Positions 1 through 6,918 of a stretch of 9,507 bases of DNA are shown piece by piece. Location of the stretch: NCBI GenBank assembly GCA_945865855.1, contig CAMBES010000050.1, positions 1-9,507 on the forward strand. The letters run 5' to 3'. The notes under the pieces are model-generated. The model did no database searches and had not been told where the DNA came from. It saw only the letters and a program-made list of their open reading frames with translations. The stretch's first letter is position 1, and the number at the start of each line of letters is the position of its first letter. Both the position numbers and the translations under genes were made by a program. Source of the stretch: Rhizobium sp. Q54. GTDB taxonomy: Bacteria > Pseudomonadota > Alphaproteobacteria > Rickettsiales > UBA1997.

Positions 1-523
1 ATTCCGACTCTTCTCTCTCATTCACAATGATCCTTTTCACCACAACTCCTTTGCTTTTTAGGGCCTCAACAGCTGAAAGTGTATGACTAATCGCGCCCAA
101 ATAATTTCCGGCAACTAGCAAAACAGGAATTTTTAATTCCGTAGCCAAATCCAAAAAAGTTTTCTGATTATTAATCGGCGTCATTACACCGCCCGCAGCT
201 TCGATTAATAAAGTTTTTTTACCTGCTTCTAAAATTTTTTTGTGACAAAAATTCCTTACCGCAAAGAAATCAATCTGTTCGTCTAAAAAGTGCGGAGAGC
301 AAGGTTCTGAAAAGCGCCAAGGTGTGATTTCATTAAGATTTATTTCAGAAATTTCTAAGCCAAGAGAGTTTAAAATTCTCGTCGGATCACTGTTTTTGTC
401 AGAGTCTAAAAATCCGGTACAAACAGGTTTGATCGCGGTTACTTGTGGTAAAATTCGACAAAGATTTTCTACCAAAAAACTTTTCCCAATGTCGGTGCCG
501 GTACCAAGAATTAGGTAGTTCAT
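1..523 (-). CDS. bioD: Dethiobiotin synthetase BioD, 5' part (C-terminus outside window)
   Basis: BioD carries out the ATP-dependent carboxylation and ring closure of 7,8-diaminopelargonate to dethiobiotin, the next-to-last step of biotin synthesis, in the cytoplasm. About 174 N-terminal residues are visible, of roughly 220 usual for the family. Seen: the P-loop GTGTDIGKS at residues 7-15 (family form GTxTxVGKT, Lys14), the substrate-binding IKPVCTG around residues 31-37, the acidic/glycine motif EAAGGVMTP (usually EGxGG, so one Gly is Ala here), and a later LLVAGNYLGAISHTL segment typical of BioD. The ATG at 521-523 gives the canonical short start before the P-loop; no clear Shine-Dalgarno precedes it. 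It starts ten bases after the stop of the AsmA-like gene and is probably co-transcribed with it. The gene before it is not another bio gene; downstream genes lie outside the window. Confidence 0.93.
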   Translation of the reverse strand, partial: MNYLILGTGTDIGKSFLVENLCRILPQVTAIKPVCTGFLDSDKNSDPTRILNSLGLEISEINLNEITPWRFSEPCSPHFLDEQIDFFAVRNFCHKKILEAGKKTLLIEAAGGVMTPINNQKTFLDLATELKIPVLLVAGNYLGAISHTLSAVEALKSKGVVVKRIIVNEREESE

Positions 524-533
524 TCTAGAGTTT

Positions 534-3431
534 TTAATCAAATAAGTTTTGAAGCGTCGAAGGTACGAAAGCAGAAACTTTATTGGTGGTAAATTTTGCT
601 TCTTTGTCTCCTGGTTTTTTGTCGTATTCATAACGAATTCCAAACAGGCCACCGCCTTCACCGCCAGTAAGTAATCCACTAATCACCCCACCCACCAAAG
701 GAATTTTTCCGATGCCAAAAAGATTATTCACAATGAAGCCAGGTATGATCATTCCTTTAAGCTGATAGCTTTGACTAATCAGGTTAATTGATCCTTTGGC
801 GGTAATGCCGATTTTGTAATTATTAGCGATTAGCGAATCGATTCCAAGAAGGTAATTCTGTAAACGGAACTCAAGTTTCACTGAGTTAAAAATTGTCTTG
901 TCGCTGGCAAAAATTGTGTCGCGGATTTGCGAAAATAAAGTATCTCGTGAGAAGCGTTTAACTGCTGCATTTTCGTAAATCGTGATGTTGTCATCGATTG
1001 CTAGTGTGCCTTTTAGCACTGGTTTATCATTGATTGCATAATGCTGAATTTTCAATTTTGCATCGCCTCCGCTAACGACATCTGAAATTCCCAAAGCATC
1101 GGCGAGATAGCCTATATCAGTGATGCGGCCAGTGACTAAATAGTTTTCTTCCGCTTTGTCTACTCTTAAATTTAGTGAATTTTGTTTGTTATAACTAGCT
1201 CTAAGCAGACCTTTTGAGCAGAGACCTTTGGTGTAATTTATTGACAATTGCAAGTTGCGCAGAGTTTTGTTTTTCAACAGCTCGGCGTGATTGGCAACGA
1301 TTTGTAATTTTAGATCGGGGAAATCCCTAACCGAGGTTTTTTGCTTCAAAAATGCGCTGAGATTTATTCGATCTCCGCGCCAAGAAATTTTGTGAGAGTT
1401 GGTTTTTGAGTCGCTTAAATAAGTGACTAAATAATTATTTTTGTCGAAATTAGTATTTTTAAAATTTGCGGATTTGATTAGAAAGGGCGAGGTTTGGAAG
1501 GTGATGTTGCCGTTGAATTTTTCAAGTTGACCGGTTTTTTCTTTTTTGCTTAAAGCAATATTTTTGATGCGAATTTCTTGCGGACTGAGCACAGAAACTA
1601 CCAAATTTAACTGCGATTCGACGCCGGATTTTTTTGTTAGATTGAATGGATTAGAAGAGAGTTCAGCAGCAGCGAGATCAATGTTGGTAACAAAATCTAC
1701 GCTGTCGAAATCTTTTTTGCTGTTAACAATAGATCCGCCTTGGAGGTAGTCGTTTTTTAGTCCGGCAATAATTGAATTAATCGCAATGTAGGAATTTTTT
1801 AGAGTAACTTCTTTGCTGATTGGTAGACGAATGTCGAAATTACTTTGCGCATCTCCATTTAAATATTTGGTAACTTCTTTGGTGAATTCTGGATTATTAT
1901 GAGCAAAATTTAATCCGTTTGCAGCATGTCCGGTGGCCTTTCCGGAGATTTTTAGCATTACTGTTTTCGCAGCAAAATCATCGATTTCTACCAAGCCTTC
2001 AGAAATTTTTGTCTGCAAAAATTCACCGCCGGTAATGACGATTTTCATGTTTTCGCGCGTGAAGTTGGCTGTCGCAGCGATATTTTTTATTTCAGGAAAA
2101 TCCAAACTATATTTTAGATTGATGCCGGAGAAAACCGCTTTGGCACTGATTTTGTCGAGAAAAAATTCGTCCTTGATTTGCGTCAGAGTAAATTTTGCTG
2201 AGGCGGTTTTGATGACTCCTTCTGTAACGTTAGTTGTAACCCATTTACGAATTCCATTTTCTTGCAGAGTGATTGGCCAAAATTTTTGTAGTTCGTCTCC
2301 TAAAACATTTTGTAACTGAATGTTAAAATCCAACTTATTGCCAGGTGCGTCTTCTAATGTAGAAATTAGCAATGACATGCTGAGATGCGTCTTATTTATT
2401 GGGTTTGCGGCGTCTAAAAAGTCAGTTTCAATTTGCGATAAATCGAGGATTTTGGTCTTATGATCAAATCCGCCGGTAACAGAAAGATCTTTGAAATGCA
2501 TTTTTTTTGCGAAGAAATCTTGGAATTCAAAATCGCCTTTTTCGGAGTAAATTTTGAACTTTAAATCACCGAGCTCATCATTATTAAAAGCGAAAGAAAT
2601 ATTGGCGCTGAGGGCGGCATTTATTTTGCTTAATTCAGCTAGGCTTGGGTGAAGTTCGGAGATCGAATTTGGTGAAAGATTTTGTAGGGATAAATCGCAG
2701 ATTGTATTTTCAGATATTTTGCAGTTAGAGCTTAGAGTAACATCAGCTTCTTCGGTATTAAGGCTTAGATTATTTTGTGACAAAATTACTAAATTATTAC
2801 CTTTGCTAATGATTTGAATTTGGGATTTTTTTAGCAAAATTTCGCGCTCAAAATTTTCGCCGTGAACTAGTAATTTTGCGTTTTCTATTTCGAGATTTTC
2901 GATCGGATTTTCACCTTTGCGAATTGAAGAAAGAAGAGTGGCGATTAAGGATAAATCACTTTGTTTTGTGGATGAATATTTATTGCCACTGGTGAATTTT
3001 TGCCAATCTCCGAGAAAAATATTTGGGTTTGAGACCTTGATTTTGCTGGGCTGAAAGCGCAGTCGTAAAAAATTAAGCAAAGAAAATTCTGTTTCTAAGT
3101 CGGGAATAATGAATGATTTTTTGCCGGTGCCATATGAGTCAGGATAAAGAATCCGCAGGCCTGAAACATTGATTTTTAATGTGCCATAATTTGTGAAGCT
3201 CAAAAAAGTTTTGTCGATGCTAACATTGTCGCGGCCGAATTTTTCTTGCAAGACTGACTCAATTTTTTGTGTTACTAGTAAGATCGATCTCGGCTTTGTG
3301 GAGACCAAAACAGCAAAATAGAAAATGGCGATAAAGGCAATGATGGCTAGAGATGAGGCCGTACCGTAGAATAAGCCAAGCCGCTTCTTTTTTGGTTTGG
3401 AATGAGTATTTTTGTGTTGGTGTTTGTGCAT
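534..3431 (-). CDS. AsmA/YhdP-like envelope protein with DUF3971 domain, 965 aa
   Basis: This is a large inner-membrane-anchored, mostly periplasmic protein of the AsmA-like superfamily (YhdP/TamB relatives). Known members are thought to bridge the periplasm and move phospholipids or shape the outer membrane; the role here is inferred from the family. Seen: a short cytoplasmic N-terminus rich in His (residues 1-10) and Lys/Arg (12-17), one membrane anchor at about 19-44, then some 900 residues of alternating beta-strand pattern without further membrane segments. The stretch from about 385 (ENGIRKWVTTNVTEG) to about 660 matches the DUF3971 pattern found in alphaproteobacterial YhdP-like proteins. 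The C-terminus (about 894-940) has the AsmA-type PGFIVNNLFGIGKIPLVGG and a glycine-rich turn followed by FGIRYEY. The frame is intact and the ATG at 3429-3431 is the only sensible start, placing the anchor at the N-terminus. E. coli YhdP is longer (about 1270 aa). Confidence 0.85.
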   Translation of the reverse strand: MHKHQHKNTHSKPKKKRLGLFYGTASSLAIIAFIAIFYFAVLVSTKPRSILLVTQKIESVLQEKFGRDNVSIDKTFLSFTNYGTLKINVSGLRILYPDSYGTGKKSFIIPDLETEFSLLNFLRLRFQPSKIKVSNPNIFLGDWQKFTSGNKYSSTKQSDLSLIATLLSSIRKGENPIENLEIENAKLLVHGENFEREILLKKSQIQIISKGNNLVILSQNNLSLNTEEADVTLSSNCKISENTICDLSLQNLSPNSISELHPSLAELSKINAALSANISFAFNNDELGDLKFKIYSEKGDFEFQDFFAKKMHFKDLSVTGGFDHKTKILDLSQIETDFLDAANPINKTHLSMSLLISTLEDAPGNKLDFNIQLQNVLGDELQKFWPITLQENGIRKWVTTNVTEGVIKTASAKFTLTQIKDEFFLDKISAKAVFSGINLKYSLDFPEIKNIAATANFTRENMKIVITGGEFLQTKISEGLVEIDDFAAKTVMLKISGKATGHAANGLNFAHNNPEFTKEVTKYLNGDAQSNFDIRLPISKEVTLKNSYIAINSIIAGLKNDYLQGGSIVNSKKDFDSVDFVTNIDLAAAELSSNPFNLTKKSGVESQLNLVVSVLSPQEIRIKNIALSKKEKTGQLEKFNGNITFQTSPFLIKSANFKNTNFDKNNYLVTYLSDSKTNSHKISWRGDRINLSAFLKQKTSVRDFPDLKLQIVANHAELLKNKTLRNLQLSINYTKGLCSKGLLRASYNKQNSLNLRVDKAEENYLVTGRITDIGYLADALGISDVVSGGDAKLKIQHYAINDKPVLKGTLAIDDNITIYENAAVKRFSRDTLFSQIRDTIFASDKTIFNSVKLEFRLQNYLLGIDSLIANNYKIGITAKGSINLISQSYQLKGMIIPGFIVNNLFGIGKIPLVGGVISGLLTGGEGGGLFGIRYEYDKKPGDKEAKFTTNKVSAFVPSTLQNLFD

Positions 3432-3455
3432 TTTTTGTGAAGAGATAAAAATTCT

Positions 3456-3544
3456 CTAATCGCCATCTCCATAAAGGTGAGGATCAAGCAATTAGCGCTT
3501 ACTCTTAAAGGTATGTCCTAGAGTCTCAACTTTATGGGGATTAG
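3456..3544 (-). repeat. 89-bp imperfect inverted repeat able to fold as a three-way junction
   Basis: This fills most of the 139-base spacer between the carbamoyltransferase stop and the AsmA-like gene start. Outer arms: CTAATC (3456-3461) pairs with GATTAG (3539-3544), and CCATAAAG (3469-3476) pairs with CTTTATGG (3530-3537), separated by an asymmetric internal loop. Between them are two small hairpins: AAGC/GCTT (3486-3489 with 3497-3500) and ACTCT/AGAGT (3501-3505 with 3520-3524) with AGG/CCT inside (3509-3511 with 3517-3519). The octamer ATTAGCGC occurs twice (3491-3498 and 3540-3547). It could be a 5' leader structure of the AsmA-like gene, a small RNA, or a short palindromic repeat element. 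The strand given is that of the neighbouring genes; the fold is possible on either strand. I recognise no known riboswitch core in it. Confidence 0.45.
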
Positions 3545-3570
3545 CGCCGGAAAGATCGAAGGAAAATTAT

Positions 3571-5400
3571 TTAATCCAACTCGTAAGTTTGTTGCCAATC
3601 TTCTTTGTCAGCGAAATTTGGCTGATCCTCTTTGTAAAGAATAAAATCTTCGATTACCAAAACATCCATTTCAGTGCGCATGAAGCATTTATAGGAATCT
3701 TGCGGATCATAGACAATCGGTTCTCCAGGCACGTTGAACGAGGTATTAATTACAACTGCCGAGCCAGATTTTTCCGAGAATTTTTTGAGTAAATTGTGAA
3801 AGCGTGGATTGGTTTTTTGGTGAACTGTTTGAACTCGAGCTGAGTAATCAACGTGAGTAACTGCCGGAATAGTTGAGCGCGAAACATTCAATTTTTCGAT
3901 GCCGAAAAGCTTTTCTTGCGCTGCATCCATTTTTTTTACCAAATCTTTTTTGATCGGTGCAACTATAAGCATGTAAGGCGAATCACAATTTATATCAAAA
4001 TATTCAGAAGCTTTTTCGCTCAAAACCGCTGTAGCAAAAGGACGAAAACTTTCGCGATATTTAATTTTGAGATTCATTTTTGATTGCATCTTTTCGCTGC
4101 GCGCGTCTCCAAGTATGCTTCGCGCACCAAGAGAGCGCGGGCCAAATTCCATTCTATCTTGGTGCCAACCAATCACTTTTTCATTCTGCAAAGATTCGCA
4201 AACTAAGTTTAAAAGTTGATCCTCATTTTCAGCGCGAATGTAAATGGCATCTATGGAATCGAGGTATTCACTCACTTCTTCATTGCTGAATTTTTTGCCT
4301 AAGTAGCTTCCCTTGATATTATCTTCGCCAGTTTTGTAACAGTTGCGAGGTTTGTCAAAATATTGATAATAGGCAGCTTGAGCTGCTCCCATCGCACCTC
4401 CGGCACCTCCGGCTGCTGGCTGAATCCAAATATTTTCGAAGATTTTTTCTTGAAGAATTTTTCCGTTACCAACGCAGTTGAGAGGAACTCCGCCAGCCAT
4501 TACTAAATTTTTGCTGCCGGTAATTTTTTGTGCCGTGCGCGCTATTTTGATCATTATTTCTTCGGTCACTTCTTGTAGTGAGCGCGCTACGTCCATTTCG
4601 AACTGAGTTAAATCAGATTCAGATTTGCGTGCTTTGCGACCAAAAACTGCGGCGAATTTTTCATTCGTCATTTTTAGTCCGACGGTGTAATTAAAGTACT
4701 CCATGTTGAGCTTGAAGGAGCCGTCTTCTTTGATATTGATGAAATATTTTTTGATGAGATCGACGTAAATTGCCTCGCCATAAGGCGCGAGACCCATCAC
4801 CTTGTATTCACCAGAATTTACTTTGAAGCCTAGGTAGTAAGTGAATGCTGAATAAAATAAGCCAAGAGAATGCGGGAAATTTATCTCTTTTAGAAAAGTT
4901 ATTTTGTTGTCAATGCCGTGAGCGATTGAAGTTGTGGCCCACTCCCCAACTCCGTCAATTGTTAGGATTGCTGCATCACGAAAAGGCGAAGGGTAAAAAC
5001 AGCTGGCGGCTTGTGATTGGTGCTGTTCGGAGAAAAGAAGTTTTGTTTCGATAGATTTTCCAAGCTCTTTTATGATTGCACTTTTCAAAAAAAGTTTGTG
5101 CTTCAGCCAAATTGGAATCGAAGTAACGAATGATCTAAAGCCTCTCGGAGCTTCGGCTAAATAGATTTTGATTAAGCGTTCAAATTTCAAAAAAGGCTTT
5201 TCAAAAAAGGCAACATGATCAACTTGATCTAGCGTAATTCCCGCTTCAGCAAGCACATAAGCGATGGCATTTCTAGGAAATGATTTGTCATGTTTCTTGC
5301 GCGTGAACCTCTCTTCTTGTGCTGCAGCAATGATTTCTTCGTCTTTGATTAGACAGGCAGCAGAGTCGTGAAAGAAGGCGGAGATGCCAAGAATGTACAT
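3571..5400 (-). CDS. NodU/CmcH-family carbamoyltransferase, 609 aa
   Basis: This enzyme class moves a carbamoyl group from carbamoyl phosphate, through carbamoyl-adenylate, onto a hydroxyl of an acceptor, as in NodU (Nod factor), CmcH (cephamycin) and TobZ (tobramycin). Both family domains are present at full length. The N-terminal Kae1-like domain (about 1-350) shows GISAFFHDSAAC with His11/Asp12, QEERFTRKKHDKSFP (28-42), the metal-site motif HQSQAAS with His127, TIDGVGEW with Asp149, and MAGGVPLNCVGNGK near 300-313. The C-terminal YrdC-like domain (about 400-590) shows EFGPRSLGARSILGDAR and INTSFNVPGEPIV. The acceptor cannot be read from sequence; a surface polysaccharide sugar or a secondary metabolite is plausible. 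The ATG (5398-5400) directly follows the TAG of the upstream DUF5989 gene with no Shine-Dalgarno visible, so translation is probably coupled. No glycosyltransferase or polyketide genes lie nearby. Confidence 0.93.
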   Translation of the reverse strand: MYILGISAFFHDSAACLIKDEEIIAAAQEERFTRKKHDKSFPRNAIAYVLAEAGITLDQVDHVAFFEKPFLKFERLIKIYLAEAPRGFRSFVTSIPIWLKHKLFLKSAIIKELGKSIETKLLFSEQHQSQAASCFYPSPFRDAAILTIDGVGEWATTSIAHGIDNKITFLKEINFPHSLGLFYSAFTYYLGFKVNSGEYKVMGLAPYGEAIYVDLIKKYFINIKEDGSFKLNMEYFNYTVGLKMTNEKFAAVFGRKARKSESDLTQFEMDVARSLQEVTEEIMIKIARTAQKITGSKNLVMAGGVPLNCVGNGKILQEKIFENIWIQPAAGGAGGAMGAAQAAYYQYFDKPRNCYKTGEDNIKGSYLGKKFSNEEVSEYLDSIDAIYIRAENEDQLLNLVCESLQNEKVIGWHQDRMEFGPRSLGARSILGDARSEKMQSKMNLKIKYRESFRPFATAVLSEKASEYFDINCDSPYMLIVAPIKKDLVKKMDAAQEKLFGIEKLNVSRSTIPAVTHVDYSARVQTVHQKTNPRFHNLLKKFSEKSGSAVVINTSFNVPGEPIVYDPQDSYKCFMRTEMDVLVIEDFILYKEDQPNFADKEDWQQTYELD

Positions 5401-5652
5401 CTAAAATAATGTGTAAATGAAGGCTGCAACTGCGGAGCCTTGTGCAACATCGATTAACAGGCTAAGTAAAAGTATGATTACAATTATTGGTAAGAGCCAA
5501 AAATCAATCAGTAAAATGTTATTTTTCTTGGCGACTTGGCGAGCGATGTTTTGAAAATCTACGTAAAGTTTACGGTAATTTGCATTAAATTCTGAGTCAT
5601 TTTTCTTAATTTGTAATTCGAGATCGTAGATAAGTCTATTAGCCTGAGTCAT
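5401..5652 (-). CDS. DUF5989-type small membrane protein with extended N-terminus, 83 aa
   Basis: The C-terminal half (about 46-83) has the signature of the DUF5989 family as I remember it: FWLLPI at 51-56, a single hydrophobic helix to about 69, and a nearly invariant tail QGSAVAAFIYTLF (71-83; the family usually has SAVAPF, so Pro is Ala here). Such peptides of about 50 residues are commonly encoded next to NodU/CmcH-type carbamoyltransferases together with an SxtJ-like membrane protein; their biochemical role is unknown to me. Here the family helix is preceded by about 45 charged, helical residues (for example LIYDLELQIKKND) that I do not recognise. The stop TAG touches the ATG of the carbamoyltransferase. 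The ATG at 5650-5652 is the first standard start in the frame; a GAGG sits too far upstream (14 bases) to be convincing. The frame is open further upstream (see 5653-5838), so the true N-terminus is uncertain. Confidence 0.8.
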   Translation of the reverse strand: MTQANRLIYDLELQIKKNDSEFNANYRKLYVDFQNIARQVAKKNNILLIDFWLLPIIVIILLLSLLIDVAQGSAVAAFIYTLF

Positions 5653-5838
5653 CAGAACTGTCTTAGCCTCGATCGCTTTAGTAACCGCAACAAATATCGT
5701 TAAAATTTTTCGATATTCTGCCTTAATTATTTCTTGATGAGCGACGCTAGAAATTTGATTATGAAAAAATTATTCGCTCCATTCATTATCAAAGTTTCTG
5801 AGGCTAGAATTTTTTTGCTGGTTTTTTCTTCGTTATTT
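5653..5838 (-). other. 186-base spacer with a start-less open frame leading into the DUF5989 gene
   Basis: This lies between the stop of the receiver/pseudo-kinase gene and the first ATG of the DUF5989 gene. In the DUF5989 frame it has no stop from 5769 down to 5653 (39 codons), and the translated stretch (including AHQEIIKAEYRKIL and VAVTKAIEAK) looks helical and coding-like, but it holds no ATG, GTG or TTG. In the neighbouring frame an ATG at 5784-5786 opens a 19-codon reading frame that stops at 5727-5729. A run of six A on the plus strand (5764-5769, T on the coding strand) lies between them; one more base there would join that ATG to the DUF5989 frame. It could be plain spacer holding the cassette promoter, a frameshifted 5' end, or a slippage site. 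I see no convincing -35/-10 pair or terminator. Confidence 0.35.
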
Positions 5839-6912
5839 TTAGAAAATTGAGCGATGAGATGGTATGGTGAGGATCGCAGCATTTCCTTCTGAAATCTCGA
5901 ATCGACAGCTTTGTTGATCAAGAATTTTGCTAACTTCTTGATCATTAATAGAACTCCGCAGATCGGCATTTTTCTCAGGGTTTTTTCCTCCAGGGTTTTT
6001 TCCTTCGGGTTTGAGGTAAAAAATAATCAGCATTTGATCGAGATGATCGCGCATTAATCTCACATTTATTGAAGCTTCAGGATCGGCTTTAAACATGCCG
6101 GCAAAAATTTTGCGTAATGAATCAAGTAGGGTGAGGCGATCAATTTTGATTCGAGTTGATAAGTTTTCATCGCCATCCTTTTCTAGCTCGATGCGATTTT
6201 TGAATTTGTCGCTCAAGCCAGAAATTAATTCTGATAAGAAGGTAAAAAGTGGAAGAATTTCTTCTTCTGCATTGAGTTTGTAATCAATTACTGATTCGTC
6301 TAAAGAGTTATTAATCGAGGCGCGAAGTTTAAGTGCGTTGATGTGAATTTTGTCAAAATCTTCGAGATATTTGCGGTGTGGTAATGGCCCATGAGGCTCT
6401 TGTTTTAGTATCTCAGAAACTTGAGTGATGACATCAAGATAGGCGAAAACATTAGCAGGGAGGGTAACGGTAATTTGCTCTTTGATGTTTTTGATTGTGC
6501 GACCTTGCGACTCAGCAACGCGCGAAGCATTAGAAGTTTTTTCTCTAATTTTAGCGATCATTAAATCGAAATCGACTGGCTTTACCAAGTAGTCATTTGC
6601 TGATAGTCCAACGCCCTTAATAACATTTTCTTTCTGCCCCAAGGCACTAAGAAAAATAAATGGTACGTTGTTGTTACGAATATTTTTATTTTCACGAATT
6701 AGGTTAAGAAGGCTGTAACCATCTAGCTCTGGCATCATAATGTCAGAGATAACCACATCTGGTTTTTGCTGTAAAAAAACATCAAAACCTTGTTTGCCAT
6801 TTTCCGCTTCTACAACTTCAAATCCTTCATCGCGCAAAATTTCTACCATGTTATCGCGAATATCTTTTTCATCCTCAACACAGAGAACTTTAATTTTTCT
6901 TTCTTCAGTCAT
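5839..6912 (-). CDS. Response regulator: receiver domain fused to a degenerate histidine-kinase-like module, 357 aa
   Basis: The N-terminal receiver domain (about 7-125) is complete: acidic pair Glu13/Asp14, phospho-acceptor Asp57 in ISDIMMPELDGYS, Ser89 in FIFLSA, and Lys111 in DYLVKP, with Tyr108 at the switch position. It should be phosphorylatable. Residues about 130-212 resemble the dimerisation domain of a histidine kinase: LPANVFAYLDVITQVSEIL aligns without gaps to the usual LPHELRTPLxxILGYSEIL pattern, followed by the typical GPL...KYLEDFDKIH...SINNSLD segment. The catalytic His-Glu is Ala153-Asn154 here, and no His occurs between residues 115 and 173. The C-terminal part (about 216-357) is laid out like an ATPase domain but has no Asn in the N-box region (256-275) and no DxGxG motif. 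It is probably a non-catalytic dimerisation or partner-binding platform. No DNA-binding domain is seen. It starts six bases after the dnaX stop; no cognate kinase lies in the window. Confidence 0.87.
   Translation of the reverse strand: MTEERKIKVLCVEDEKDIRDNMVEILRDEGFEVVEAENGKQGFDVFLQQKPDVVISDIMMPELDGYSLLNLIRENKNIRNNNVPFIFLSALGQKENVIKGVGLSANDYLVKPVDFDLMIAKIREKTSNASRVAESQGRTIKNIKEQITVTLPANVFAYLDVITQVSEILKQEPHGPLPHRKYLEDFDKIHINALKLRASINNSLDESVIDYKLNAEEEILPLFTFLSELISGLSDKFKNRIELEKDGDENLSTRIKIDRLTLLDSLRKIFAGMFKADPEASINVRLMRDHLDQMLIIFYLKPEGKNPGGKNPEKNADLRSSINDQEVSKILDQQSCRFEISEGNAAILTIPSHRSIF
5976..6005 (-). repeat. Two tandem 15-bp units inside the receiver/pseudo-kinase gene
   Basis: CAGGGTTTTTTCCT occurs at 5976-5989 and again at 5991-6004, a 15-base period. 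It encodes the short repeat GKNPGGKNPE (about residues 304-313), placed where an active kinase would have its G-box and ATP lid. The unit length keeps the reading frame, so copy number could vary without breaking the gene. Confidence 0.7.
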
Positions 6913-6918
6913 TTTTGC

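Noticed and set aside
1933..2319. 128-codon open frame on the plus strand
   Set aside because: It is antisense to the intact AsmA-like gene, has Ser/Phe-rich composition typical of a reverse-frame shadow, and shows no recognisable motif.
3456..3544. tRNA gene, purine or fluoride riboswitch in the structured spacer
   Set aside because: There is no T-loop sequence or seven-base acceptor stem, and the conserved core bases of those riboswitches are absent.
5727..5969. 80-codon minus-strand frame overlapping the end of the receiver/pseudo-kinase gene
   Set aside because: Most of it is an alternative frame of a well-supported gene; only its last 20 codons fall in the spacer, which is described separately.
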